In this document: in pieces, positions 54,332-63,314 of the stretch
Position numbering within the stretch: the stretch's first letter is position 1
Layout: the number at the start of each line of letters is the position of its first letter
Source of the DNA: an uncultured Pseudomonadales bacterium
GTDB lineage: Bacteria; Pseudomonadota; Gammaproteobacteria; Pseudomonadales; Azotimanducaceae
Length of the DNA stretch: 64,000 nucleotides
Reading direction: 5' to 3'
NCBI GenBank assembly: GCA_958296165.1
Contig: OY282447.1
Span: forward strand, 4,625,154 to 4,689,153
Program-made: the position numbers and the translations under genes
Notes under the pieces: model-generated
The model's database searches: none
The model's input: the letters and a program-made list of their open reading frames with translations, nothing else
Told to the model about the DNA's origin: nothing

Positions 54332-54430
54332 GCAACAGAAGCTTGCACTAGGACGCACCGCGAGAGCCCGCCTAGTGAGCGTCCATCGCTGTTGCAAACA
54401 AGAACGACTCGCGTTTATATTCGCTGCATC

Positions 54431-54634
54431 ATGTATGTCTGCATCTGCCAAGCCGTCAGGGACGCCGAGGTGCGCCAAGCCATCGCCGCCGGCGTGGACG
54501 ACGTGGACCAACTCGGCGAGCAGCTCGGCGTCGGCGTGAGCTGCGGTTGCTGCCGCGAGGCCGCGCAGACGTTGATCGACGAGCATCTCCATACGTCCTC
54601 AGCCTCTCCTTGCCAATGGCACAAACCCAACTAG
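54431..54634 (+). CDS. Bacterioferritin-associated ferredoxin-like protein
   Basis: The 67-aa protein holds the BFD-type [2Fe-2S] pattern: MYVCICQAV at the N-terminus (C-x-C) and SCGCC with an Arg (C-x2-C, about residues 38-41). Bfd reduces iron in bacterioferritin to mobilise it. The length and spacing fit. No bacterioferritin gene is adjacent, but an iron-uptake operon lies within 2 kb. The ATG at 54431 is the only plausible start. Confidence 0.88.
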   Translation: MYVCICQAVRDAEVRQAIAAGVDDVDQLGEQLGVGVSCGCCREAAQTLIDEHLHTSSASPCQWHKPN

Positions 54635-54659
54635 GCGCGCCCGCTGCGGCAATCAGCCA

Positions 54660-55409
54660 GTGAACATCCTCGTCACCGGCATGAGCGGCCTGATCGGCGG
54701 CATCGCTCGGCAGCGCTTAGCGCCGCGGGCGCGTCTGGTCGCGCTGAATCGGCGCACGGTGGAAGGCGTGCCCACCACGCAGGCCGATCTCGCCGACTTG
54801 GAGGCGATTCGACCAGCGTTCGAAGGCCAGGACGTGGTCGTGCATCTTGCCGCCAAGGCCGGTGAACGCTACACGTGGGACGAGTTGCTGCAAACCAACA
54901 TCGTCGGTACGCGCAATGTGTTGCAGGCGGCGCAGGATGCGGGCTGCAAGCGGGTGATCTTCGCCAGCAGTGGCGCGACGGTTGCCGGCTACGAGCAGGA
55001 GGAACCCTATGGAGCGCTCGTGGAGGGCCGCTACGCCGATGCGCCGGCCGAGTGGTCGATGATCCACCACCGCATGGCGACGCGACCCAGGGGCGTGTAC
55101 GGCGCCACTAAAGTGTGGGGCGAAGCCATCTGCCGCCATGTGGCGGATACGTCGTCGCTATCGGTGCTGTGTTTGCGCATCGGCTACGTCAACGCCTCCG
55201 ACCGACCCGCCGCAGCCCGGCATTTCTCCGTTTGGTGTTCGCAACGCGACATCGCCGAGGCCATCGAACGTTGCGTCGACGCACCGGAGAATGTCCACTT
55301 CGACGTCTTGTTCGCCAATTCGCGCAACCGGTGGGGCTACCGCGACTTAACGCATGCCGAGCAAGTGGTGGGATTCCTGCCGCAGGATTCGGCGGAAAGT
55401 CACCGCTGA
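54660..55409 (+). CDS. NAD-dependent epimerase/dehydratase family protein
   Basis: The 249-aa extended SDR starts at GTG 54660. The nucleotide motif is TGMSGLIGG (6-14), there is an active-site ASSGA strand, and YGATKVWGE gives the YxxxK pair. The C-terminus is short (about 60 residues less than sugar epimerases), so the substrate-binding domain is reduced. Similar short proteins act on uronate lactones, but this is a guess. It follows the Bfd gene by 25 nt. Confidence 0.82.
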   Translation: MNILVTGMSGLIGGIARQRLAPRARLVALNRRTVEGVPTTQADLADLEAIRPAFEGQDVVVHLAAKAGERYTWDELLQTNIVGTRNVLQAAQDAGCKRVIFASSGATVAGYEQEEPYGALVEGRYADAPAEWSMIHHRMATRPRGVYGATKVWGEAICRHVADTSSLSVLCLRIGYVNASDRPAAARHFSVWCSQRDIAEAIERCVDAPENVHFDVLFANSRNRWGYRDLTHAEQVVGFLPQDSAESHR

Positions 55410-55469
55410 CTCGGCTCGCCAGCCGCGTCGCATGGCCGAACTGCCTATCGCTTGAACGCGAGCCGGTGC

Positions 55470-56261
55470 CTACACCTTGTATCCGCCATCGACGGAAATC
55501 ACTTGGCCGGTGATGCCGGCGGATTCAGGCGCTGCCAAGAGCGCCGCCATAGGCGCGAGTTCTTCCGGTTCCAAGATGCGGCGCTGTAGATTCTCGGCTT
55601 CGATGGCTGCTCGCACCGCCGCCGCATCTGTGCCGCTCGCCTTGGCCATCGCATCCAAATCCACTAGCTGCGTGTTCGTCCAGCCCGGACACAGGCAGTT
55701 CACGGTGACGCCCTTGGTGGCTACCTGCGCCGCCATCGCCCGCGTCAGGCCGATGAGGCCGTGTTTGGCAGCGGTGTAGGCAGGGCTGCCGCCGGAGCGC
55801 TTGGCGTAGCCGGAACCGATGTTGATGATGCGGCCGTAGCCGCGCGCGGCCATGCCGTCGATGACGGCTCGGCTCGCTCGATAGGCGGAGTGCAAGTTCA
55901 AGTCTACGTTGGCGGCAAACAAGGCGGCGTCGCGCATCGCGGCCGTCAGCGCATCGCTGTTCGAGATGCCGGTGCCGCCGCCGGCATTGTTGACGAGGAT
56001 GTCCACAGGCCCAACCTCGCCAGCGATGGCCGCCGTACACGCCAACGTGTCGGCCAGCGACAGTGCATCGGCGACAACCGGCAGCGCCGCTACGCCAAGA
56101 GCGCGAATCTCGTCGGCAACGGCATCGATCTGCCGCTCGGTGCGCGCACTGATCGCCACTGCGGCACCGCGCCGGGCCAACTCCAAGGCAATTGCCCTGC
56201 CGATGCCTCGGCCGCCGCCGGTCACCCACGCTACGCGGCCGTCTAGGGTACACACGCCCAA
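55470..56261 (-). CDS. Short-chain dehydrogenase/reductase
   Basis: The 263-aa classical SDR has TGGGRGIGRA near residues 14-23, NNAGGGTG near 90, the serine strand NIGSGYA and YTAAK as the active site; all catalytic residues are present. The C-terminus VISVDGGYKV is the usual cofactor/oligomer region. The start may be ATG 56261. It lies downstream of the iron-transport set on the same strand with a 23-nt gap, without a clear functional link. Confidence 0.93.
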   Translation of the reverse strand: MGVCTLDGRVAWVTGGGRGIGRAIALELARRGAAVAISARTERQIDAVADEIRALGVAALPVVADALSLADTLACTAAIAGEVGPVDILVNNAGGGTGISNSDALTAAMRDAALFAANVDLNLHSAYRASRAVIDGMAARGYGRIINIGSGYAKRSGGSPAYTAAKHGLIGLTRAMAAQVATKGVTVNCLCPGWTNTQLVDLDAMAKASGTDAAAVRAAIEAENLQRRILEPEELAPMAALLAAPESAGITGQVISVDGGYKV

Positions 56262-56284
56262 GGCTCGATCTTCTCGTTCGTCCG

Positions 56285-57025
56285 CTAGCGAAAACGGCCG
56301 ATCTGCTTGAACTTGAGGGCGATTTCCCCGACCTCGTCCGCAGCAGCGTGCAGCGGCGTAGCGGAACGCGCGAGCTCCGTCGGCGGCATCAGGGCCGGCC
56401 AGAGGTCGCCGAGCGCTTCGATCCGTCTGGCCATGCGCGCGAATACCGCCCTGTCGCTGTCGGCGGCGGGCAACGCCGCGAGTTGGGTGTGCGCCAGCGC
56501 GAGCGCCACCTGCGTGAAGCCATAGGCGTCCTGGTATTCATGGGCGTTTGCCAGCTGGCCGTCCACCACGCCGACGTCGTACTCGCGCGCCGCTTCGCGC
56601 AACAACAGCTCGATCACCCGCCCGGCCAATCTGGGCGACATGTCTACAGCCGATTCGGTACGAGCGATTGCGGCCTCTACCGCCGCATATGCGCTGGCTG
56701 CGGCAGCGTCGGCACCCCTGGCCACCGCACTTGCGTGTGCTTCCAATTCATCAGCGAACCCCTGCACGCCGCGCTGCCCAAACTCGGCTGCAACGCCTGC
56801 GTACAGTTCGTCAGACGGATGCTTGGCGTGCCCTTGCGCGGCAGCGCGTTCGCCCAACGCGAGTAACGCATGGCCGACCAGCAAGTGGCCGCGCATCAGG
56901 CCGAGTTGGAGCAGGTAGTTCGCGTCCGCCAATGTCGACGCTGGCACCGCCGGAGCTTTGGCAACGCAGCCGCCGAGCGCCAAGGCGGCAGCCAAAGCCA
57001 ATGCGCCGCAGCGGCGCACGTTCAC
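56285..57025 (-). CDS. Lipoprotein coupled to the iron-binding protein gene
   Basis: The 246-aa protein starts at GTG 57025, overlapping the fbpA-like stop as GTGA. A lipobox LALGGC is at about residues 15-20, so it is anchored to a membrane. The rest is helical and Ala-rich with short histidine motifs (GLMRGHLLVGHALL and QGHAKHPSDEL), reminiscent of imelysin-like or EfeO-like periplasmic iron proteins, but no named domain was recognised. Coupling to an Fe(III) binding-protein gene suggests a part in iron or another metal uptake. Confidence 0.7.
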   Translation of the reverse strand: MNVRRCGALALAAALALGGCVAKAPAVPASTLADANYLLQLGLMRGHLLVGHALLALGERAAAQGHAKHPSDELYAGVAAEFGQRGVQGFADELEAHASAVARGADAAAASAYAAVEAAIARTESAVDMSPRLAGRVIELLLREAAREYDVGVVDGQLANAHEYQDAYGFTQVALALAHTQLAALPAADSDRAVFARMARRIEALGDLWPALMPPTELARSATPLHAAADEVGEIALKFKQIGRFR

Positions 57026-58035
57026 TTCCACCCCGCACGGTCGAATACCTTCACGGCCAACGCCTGGTTGGCGCCGAACACGGAGGCGTTCACGGCGTCT
57101 TCCTTGAAGTCGCCGAGTTCGGCGACCGGGCCGGCAGCGGCGCCGACTACCGGATACTCGTTGTTGCCTTCCGCGAACAGCCGCTGCGCGAAGTCGCCGG
57201 TCAGATATTCCAAGAACCGCACGGCGTTGTCCGCGTGCGGCGCGTGGCGGGCAACGCCGGCGCCGCTGATGTTCACATGCGTACCGCGGTCGGCCTGATT
57301 GGGAAACAGCACGCCGAGCCCAAGAGCGACGGCGCGATCGTCGCCAGACTGCGAACCGAGCAGGCGACCGATGTAATAGGTGTTGGCGATGCTCACGCCA
57401 CACTCGCCAGCGGCGACGGCGCGCAGCTGGGCGGTGTCGTTGCCTTGCGGCTGGCGGTGGAAGTTCGCCACTACGCCTTGCGCCCAAGCTTCGGCGGCCG
57501 GCTCGCCGTGGTGCTCAATCAGCGAGCCGAGCAGCGAGAGGTTGTAGATGTTGCCGGAAGAGCGCATGCACACCTTGCCGCGCAGGCTCTCGCGCGCCAG
57601 GTCTTCATACCGGGCAACGCCCTCAGGCCGACCGGCGGCCTTGTTGTAGACGATCACGCGGGCTCGCTTCGAGAGGCCGAACCAGTGGCCGCCGGGTTCG
57701 CGCAGGTGGGCGGGGATGCGTTCGTTCAGCAGCGCCGATTCAACCGGCTGGAAGACGCGCTGCGCGTGGGCGCGCCAGAGACGCCCTGCGTCCACGGTGA
57801 TGAGCATGTCGGCGGGGCTGAACTCGCCTTCATTGCGGATGCGCTCGATCAGGCCGTCGCTGTTGCCCTCGATCAGATTCACCTTGATGCCGGTGGTCTC
57901 CTCGAAGCGGTCATAGAGAGCCAGGTCCGTGTCGTAGTGGCGCGCGGAGTAGACGTTGACTTCCTCGCCGAACGTGTCGAGCGCGGCGGCGGCCAGCGCA
58001 AACAGAACGGCGGCAACAACGGCGTGGCGGTGCAT
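57022..58035 (-). CDS. fbpA: Periplasmic Fe(III) ABC transporter binding protein
   Basis: The 337-aa protein starts at ATG 58035 with a signal peptide ending near AALDTFGEEV. The mature start VNVYSARHYDTDLALYDRFEETTGI is the FbpA/FutA signature, with the first metal-binding His/Tyr. The later tyrosines that bind iron in this family are in NTYYIG near residue 235. It hands ferric iron to FbpB/FbpC. The gene is 55 nt downstream of the fbpC-like gene. Confidence 0.92.
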   Translation of the reverse strand: MHRHAVVAAVLFALAAAALDTFGEEVNVYSARHYDTDLALYDRFEETTGIKVNLIEGNSDGLIERIRNEGEFSPADMLITVDAGRLWRAHAQRVFQPVESALLNERIPAHLREPGGHWFGLSKRARVIVYNKAAGRPEGVARYEDLARESLRGKVCMRSSGNIYNLSLLGSLIEHHGEPAAEAWAQGVVANFHRQPQGNDTAQLRAVAAGECGVSIANTYYIGRLLGSQSGDDRAVALGLGVLFPNQADRGTHVNISGAGVARHAPHADNAVRFLEYLTGDFAQRLFAEGNNEYPVVGAAAGPVAELGDFKEDAVNASVFGANQALAVKVFDRAGWK

Positions 58036-58090
58036 CTTGATTCCTAAGTGCAGCGTAGCAGTGGCCATACTAGCGCAACGGCACCGCTCG

Positions 58091-59125
58091 TCATTCGTTC
58101 CGCACGCGCAACGGGTAAATGAAGGTGCCGACGCGGTCGAAGGTGGCAGTGACCGTGTCGCCTATGGCCACCTCGCCCAGCTCCGCAAGGCTCGCTCTCA
58201 AGGTCTCGCCCATCGCGGTCGCCAGCACCAGATAGCGGTCGCCAAGGAAGCGGACGTCGTCCACGCGAGCGCCCTGTGCGGATTTGTGCAGCGTCACGGC
58301 AGTCGGACGCACCACGACATCCACTGCGGAGCTTGCAGCATCGCTCCGCCATGGCAGCGACCCGAAGGACGTGGTCACTACGCCGTTCTCGAAGCTGCCA
58401 CGCAAGTGCTGCGCCTGGCCGAACAGTTCCGCGACTGCGACTTCGGCCGGCGAACGCCAAATCAGGCCAGGGCTGCCGACCTGAACGATGCGACCGCGGT
58501 CGAGAACGGCGATGCGATCGGCCAGTTCGAGGGCTTCGTCTGGATCGTGGGTGACGACGACGGCGATGCTGCCGGATGTGCGCAGAGCGCGACGAGCGTC
58601 TTCGCGCAGCGTACGCCGCAGCGTCACGTCTACATTGGCGAACGGCTCGTCGAGCAGCATCACGCGCGGGGCCGGCGCGAGCGCCCGCGCCAGGGCAACG
58701 CGCTGCTGCTGCCCGCCCGACAGAGTGTGCGGATGGCGCTCCGCCAAGCCCTCCAAAGACACGGCCCGCAAGTGCTGCGATGCGACACGCCGGCGCTCGC
58801 TTGCGCGCAAGTGGCGCAAACCGAACTCGACGTTCTCGCGCACCGTTTTGTGCGGAAAGAGCACGTGATCCTGGAAAACCAGGCCAACCGGACGCTGTTC
58901 CGGCGGCGGCGCACGGCCCGGTTCGCTCAATGTCTCACCGTCGAGCAGAATCCGCCCGGCCTGCATCCGTTCCAAGCCGGCGGCCAGCCGCAGCAAGGTG
59001 CTCTTGCCGCTGCCGGACGGGCCGAGCAGGCAGGTGATCTCGCCTGCACTCGCTTCGAGGTCCAGGTCCCGCAACACGACCTCGGCACCGTAGCGGTGGC
59101 TCACGTTCGAGAAGCGCAGGCTCAT
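58091..59125 (-). CDS. fbpC: Fe(III) ABC transporter ATP-binding protein
   Basis: The 344-aa ATPase starts at ATG 59125; the frame upstream is antisense to the permease leader. Walker A GPSGSGKST is near residues 35-43, signature LSGGQQQRVALARAL near 133, and Walker B MLLDEPFANVD follows. A C-terminal TOBE-like domain (VVVRPTAVTLHKS) completes it. It works with the permease encoded divergently 77 nt away, so the operon promoters lie in that gap. Confidence 0.93.
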   Translation of the reverse strand: MSLRFSNVSHRYGAEVVLRDLDLEASAGEITCLLGPSGSGKSTLLRLAAGLERMQAGRILLDGETLSEPGRAPPPEQRPVGLVFQDHVLFPHKTVRENVEFGLRHLRASERRRVASQHLRAVSLEGLAERHPHTLSGGQQQRVALARALAPAPRVMLLDEPFANVDVTLRRTLREDARRALRTSGSIAVVVTHDPDEALELADRIAVLDRGRIVQVGSPGLIWRSPAEVAVAELFGQAQHLRGSFENGVVTTSFGSLPWRSDAASSAVDVVVRPTAVTLHKSAQGARVDDVRFLGDRYLVLATAMGETLRASLAELGEVAIGDTVTATFDRVGTFIYPLRVRNE

Positions 59126-59202
59126 GGCGGCGCAGTGTATCGGTTGCTTCGGCGCGCCGTGGGAGCCGTGGGAGGCGCACCGGGCCGTGCGAAAATGGCA
59201 GC

Positions 59203-60825
59203 ATGAATCGTCTCTGGAGCATCGGCGCGTGGGGCGTCGCCGCACTCGTCGGCGCACCGTTGCTGGTTGTGCTCGCGGCCCTGGTGGCACCTTCGAGTGG
59301 CAGCTGGGCGCACCTCAAAGCCACCGTGCTCACCGACTACGTGGTCAACACCGTATTGCTGATGCTTGCGGTGGGCGCATTTGCCGCGTGCATTGGCGTG
59401 GCCACCGCGTGGACGATTGCCACGCGCGACTTCCCGGGGCGGCGCCTGTTGTCCTGGGCGCTGGTGCTGCCGCTGGCCGCGCCAGCCTACGTCGTAGCCT
59501 ACGTCTATACGGATCTATTGGAGTTCGCTGGGCCGGTGCAGACGGCGCTGCGAGCCGCCGGCTTGCCGGCGTTGCCGCCGATTCGTTCATTGGGCGGCGC
59601 CGCGATAGTGCTCGGCCTCGTTCTCTATCCCTACGTCTACTTGCTCGCTCGCACGGCGTTCGCCGTCCAAGCGGCGCCGCTGTTCGAGGCGGCGCTGGTG
59701 CTTGGCGCACGACCGCGCCGGGCGTTCGCGGCCATCGCCCTGCCGGCCGCAAGGCCAGCAATCGCGGGTGGAACGGCGCTGGCGATGATGGAGGCGGTGG
59801 CCGACTACGGCGTGGTCGAGTACTTCGGCGTCGCCACGTTCACCACCGGCATCTTCCGCACCTGGTTCGCGCTCGGCGACCGCAGTGCGGCATTGCAGCT
59901 GGCCGCCTGGCTGTTCGTGATCGTGGCGATCTTGGTGTTGGCGGAACGCGCCGCCCGGCGCGGTCGGGTGGGCAACCCGGTGGCTCGCAACATGCCGCCG
60001 CCGCTGATTCGACTTTCCCGCCGGCGCGGCTGGGCCGCTGCCATCGGGTGTGCGTTGCCGCTGTTGCTGGGCTTCGCGATTCCGCTAGTCGTGCTCGTGC
60101 GCTACGCGGTGATTGCCGGCGACCCGCTACTCGGCCACCGCTTCGCCGGCTTCGTACAGGCCAGTTGCGGCGTGGCCGGCGTGAGTGCGCTGCTCGCAGC
60201 GCTCTTGGCGCTGTTCTTGGCCTACGCCGAACGCCTGAGTCGGCGTCCCGGCACCGCGTTCGCCGTGCGCACGGCGACGCTCGGCTATGCGTTGCCGGGC
60301 GCCATGCTGGCGGTGGGCGTGCTGGTGCCGCTTACCGCCATCGACAAGTCGTTGGCGAGGTTCCTGAACGCGCAACTCGACCTGAACGCCGGGCTGCTGC
60401 TCACCGGCACTGTGGCGGCGCTGATATTCGCCTACCTGGCGCGCTTTCTCACTGTGGCCTACAACGCCTGCCACGGTGGCTTGGAGAAGATACACCTGCG
60501 TTTGGACGACGCCGCGCGCAGCCTCGGCGCCGCGCCGGGCCGCGTGTTGGGCGAAGTGCATGTGCCGCTGATGCGGGGTGCGGTGGCGAGCGCGGTGCTG
60601 CTCGTGTTCATCGACGTGATGAAGGAACTGCCGGCAACGCTGATCCTGCGCCCGTTCAACTTCGAGACGCTGGCAACGCGCGTGTATCGGCTGGCATCTG
60701 ACGAGCGCTTAGCGGAGGCATCCACGGCGGCATTGGCCATCGTCCTGGTCGGCGTCGCGCCAGCGCTGCTGCTGGGCATTTCAGGCACCCCCCGCAGCCA
60801 TCGCCCACGCAGTCCAACTGTTTAG
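59203..60825 (+). CDS. fbpB: Fe(III) ABC transporter permease, fused two-domain type
   Basis: The 540-aa inner-membrane protein contains two binding-protein-dependent permease domains in tandem, with twelve hydrophobic segments. The EAA loops appear in ALVLGARPRRAFAAIALPAARPA and DDAARSLGAAPGRVLGEVHVPL. Such fused permeases form the whole membrane channel in FbpB/AfuB/SfuB systems. The start ATG 59203 has a signal-anchor-like first segment. It is transcribed away from fbpC. Confidence 0.93.
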   Translation: MNRLWSIGAWGVAALVGAPLLVVLAALVAPSSGSWAHLKATVLTDYVVNTVLLMLAVGAFAACIGVATAWTIATRDFPGRRLLSWALVLPLAAPAYVVAYVYTDLLEFAGPVQTALRAAGLPALPPIRSLGGAAIVLGLVLYPYVYLLARTAFAVQAAPLFEAALVLGARPRRAFAAIALPAARPAIAGGTALAMMEAVADYGVVEYFGVATFTTGIFRTWFALGDRSAALQLAAWLFVIVAILVLAERAARRGRVGNPVARNMPPPLIRLSRRRGWAAAIGCALPLLLGFAIPLVVLVRYAVIAGDPLLGHRFAGFVQASCGVAGVSALLAALLALFLAYAERLSRRPGTAFAVRTATLGYALPGAMLAVGVLVPLTAIDKSLARFLNAQLDLNAGLLLTGTVAALIFAYLARFLTVAYNACHGGLEKIHLRLDDAARSLGAAPGRVLGEVHVPLMRGAVASAVLLVFIDVMKELPATLILRPFNFETLATRVYRLASDERLAEASTAALAIVLVGVAPALLLGISGTPRSHRPRSPTV

Positions 60826-60901
60826 CGCACAGTTGTTTAAGATGCGGCCATGGAACGAACGCGAGCAAGCGGCGCCGCACACGGTGCGGACGGCTAGGGT
60901 C

Positions 60902-62497
60902 ATGGACGCTGAAGTCTCGCCGCTGGCCCTCGACGCGCTGCGCTTCGACAACCGCTACGTTGCCGAGCTACCCGGCGATCCAGTGGCGGAGAACTACCGT
61001 CGGCAGGTATCCGCCTGCTATTCGCGGGTGCTGCCGACGCCGGTGCGCGCGCCGCGCCTGATCGGCTGGTCTGCGCAGGCGGCGGCGTTGCTGGACCTGC
61101 CGGCCGAAGTCGAAGATGCGCGCTGCTACGCGGAGGTGTTCGCCGGCAACCGCGTATTGGCCGGCATGGCGCCCATCGCCACATGCTACGGCGGCCACCA
61201 GTTCGGCAACTGGGCCGGCCAGCTTGGCGACGGCCGCGCCATCAATCTCGGCGAAGTGGTCAATCGGCGCGGCGAGCGTTGGACGTTGCAGTTGAAGGGC
61301 GCGGGGCCCACGCCCTACTCCCGCAGCGCAGACGGTCTGGCGGTGCTGCGGTCTTCGTTGCGCGAGTTCGTGTGCAGCGAGGCGATGTTCCACTTGGGCG
61401 TGCCGACCACGCGGGCGCTGTCGCTCACGCTCAGCGGCGAGGAAGTGGTGCGCGACATCCTCTACGACGGCCATCCCGCCGCCGAACCGGGCGCGGTCGT
61501 GTGCCGCGTTGCACCGTCGTTCACGCGCTTCGGGCACTTCGAGATCTTCGCTGCTCGGCGCGATGCGAGCTTGCTGCAACGCTTCCTCGACTTCACGATC
61601 GCTACCGACTTTCCCGAGCTGGTCCAAGAAGCCGACGCGAAGCGGCGCTATCTGGGCTGGTTCGCGGAGGTGACCGCGCGCACTGCGACCCTGCTCGTGC
61701 ATTGGATACGCGTCGGTTTCGTTCACGGCGTCATGAACACCGACAACATGTCGGCGCTCGGGCTCACCATCGACTACGGGCCCTATGGCTGGCTGGAGGA
61801 CTACGACCCGGACTGGACGCCGAACACCACCGATGCCGCAACGCGCCGCTACCGCTTCGGGCAGCAGCCCGCCGTTGCGCAATGGAACTTGCTGCAGCTC
61901 GCCAACGCCATCTATCCCTTGATCGGCGAAGCCGAGCCGCTGAACGCGATCCTCAACGACTTCGCCACGCGCTATGCCAGCGAGGCACAGTCCGCCAACG
62001 CCGCCAAGCTCGGCCTGCCAAGCTATGCCGAGGACAGCGATGAGGGCCTGTTCGCCGAACTGTTCGCCCTGCTCGGCTGCGTAGAGACCGACATGACCCT
62101 GTTCTTTCGCAACCTGGCGCATGTCGATCTCAACGCCGCAACGATAGATCCGCTGCTCGATGCGTACTACCAAACCGCGGCCCTTTCCCCGGCCGTCCGC
62201 GAACGCACCGAGGCTTGGCTGGCCCACTACGCAGCGCGAGCGCGAGCCGTCGGCGAGCCGGATGCCGTGCGCGTGAGCCGAATGAACGCCGCCAACCCGC
62301 TCTTCGTGCCACGCAATTACTTGGCTCAGCTCGCCATCGACCAAGCCGAGACCGGCGACACCGCGCTGCTAGACGAATGGATGGCGGTGCTGCGCCGGCC
62401 CTACGACGAACAGCCCGGCAAAGAGCGCTTTGCCGCCAAGCGGCCTGAGTGGGCTCGGCATCGAGCCGGTTGTTCGATGCTGTCGTGCAGCTCGTGA
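60902..62497 (+). CDS. selO: SelO/YdiU protein adenylyltransferase
   Basis: The 531-aa pseudokinase-fold enzyme transfers AMP to protein Ser/Thr/Tyr residues. The ATG at 60902 gives the family start DALRFDNRYVAELPGDP; an upstream ATG at 60842 is possible. Conserved parts include YGGHQFGNWAGQLGDGR, LKGAGPTPYSR, GVMNTDNMSALG and DYGPYGWLEDYDP. The C-terminus ends in GCSMLSCSS, with Cys where eukaryotic SelO carries selenocysteine. So it is a cysteine form. Its stop overlaps the pcm-like gene as GTGA. Confidence 0.93.
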   Translation: MDAEVSPLALDALRFDNRYVAELPGDPVAENYRRQVSACYSRVLPTPVRAPRLIGWSAQAAALLDLPAEVEDARCYAEVFAGNRVLAGMAPIATCYGGHQFGNWAGQLGDGRAINLGEVVNRRGERWTLQLKGAGPTPYSRSADGLAVLRSSLREFVCSEAMFHLGVPTTRALSLTLSGEEVVRDILYDGHPAAEPGAVVCRVAPSFTRFGHFEIFAARRDASLLQRFLDFTIATDFPELVQEADAKRRYLGWFAEVTARTATLLVHWIRVGFVHGVMNTDNMSALGLTIDYGPYGWLEDYDPDWTPNTTDAATRRYRFGQQPAVAQWNLLQLANAIYPLIGEAEPLNAILNDFATRYASEAQSANAAKLGLPSYAEDSDEGLFAELFALLGCVETDMTLFFRNLAHVDLNAATIDPLLDAYYQTAALSPAVRERTEAWLAHYAARARAVGEPDAVRVSRMNAANPLFVPRNYLAQLAIDQAETGDTALLDEWMAVLRRPYDEQPGKERFAAKRPEWARHRAGCSMLSCSS

Positions 62498-63231
62498 ACG
62501 CTCGCGGCCTGCTGTTGGTGGCGCTAGCTGGCGCAGCTGCGCTGGCGGGCGAACAGCGCGATCAAGCGCGAGCCGGGCAAGCCGAGGCAACGCCCATGCA
62601 GAGGATGATCCAGGAAATCCAAGCCGATGCCCGCCGCACGGCGACCTACACCGGCGTGGAACGTATCGGCGAGCCCGTCATCGCCGCCCTGCGCAAGACT
62701 CGGCGCGAACAGTTCGTGCTGCCGCGCAACCGCTCGCTGGCTTACGCCAACCATCCGTTGCCGATCGGCCACGGGCAGACCATCTCGCAGCCGTTCATCG
62801 TTGCCGTGATGACCGAAGCGCTCGCCATCGCGCCGCACCACCGCGTCCTGGAGATCGGCACCGGCTCCGGCTACCAAGCGGCAGTGCTTTCGCATCTGGC
62901 GAGCGAGGTCTACAGCATCGAGATCGTCTCCGAATTGGCCGACGCGTCCGCCGAACGTCTCGCCGAGTTGGGCTACGACAACGTCCATGTACTCGCCGGC
63001 GACGGCTGGCTCGGCTGGCCCGAACATGCGCCATTCGACGGCGTGATCGTCACCGCGGTCGGCCCCGAAGTGCCGCCCGCGCTGATCGACCAATTGGCCG
63101 TCGACGGCCGCCTGGTGATGCCGCTCGGAGAGCATGACGGCTATCAAGAGCTGGTGATCTACCACAAGCGCACGGGCGAAATGCAGCGTCTGTTTCCGGT
63201 GCGCTTCGTGCCGTTGACCGGCGGGCCGTAG
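62494..63231 (+). CDS. pcm: Exported protein-L-isoaspartate O-methyltransferase-like protein
   Basis: The 245-aa protein starts at GTG 62494 (GTGA overlap with selO). Unlike cytosolic Pcm it begins with a signal-like stretch RGLLLVALAGAAALAGEQ, so it may be periplasmic. The methyltransferase core follows: HPLPIGHGQTISQPFIVAVMTE, VLEIGTGSGYQAAVL and VIVTAVGPEVPPAL. The family methylates damaged isoaspartyl residues for repair. Export to the periplasm is inferred only from the hydrophobic start. Confidence 0.9.
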   Translation: MNARGLLLVALAGAAALAGEQRDQARAGQAEATPMQRMIQEIQADARRTATYTGVERIGEPVIAALRKTRREQFVLPRNRSLAYANHPLPIGHGQTISQPFIVAVMTEALAIAPHHRVLEIGTGSGYQAAVLSHLASEVYSIEIVSELADASAERLAELGYDNVHVLAGDGWLGWPEHAPFDGVIVTAVGPEVPPALIDQLAVDGRLVMPLGEHDGYQELVIYHKRTGEMQRLFPVRFVPLTGGP

Positions 63232-63314
63232 CACGAATGCCGCGCATCCCGTAAGCTCGGCACTCCGTTGGCGGTGTGCTCAACGTATCGGTTCTTCACG
63301 AGTTGAGGCAAGGA

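Noticed and set aside
62440-62497. Selenocysteine in the SelO C-terminus
   Set aside because: The tail reads SCSS with a TGC codon before a true TGA stop, so this SelO is the cysteine form.
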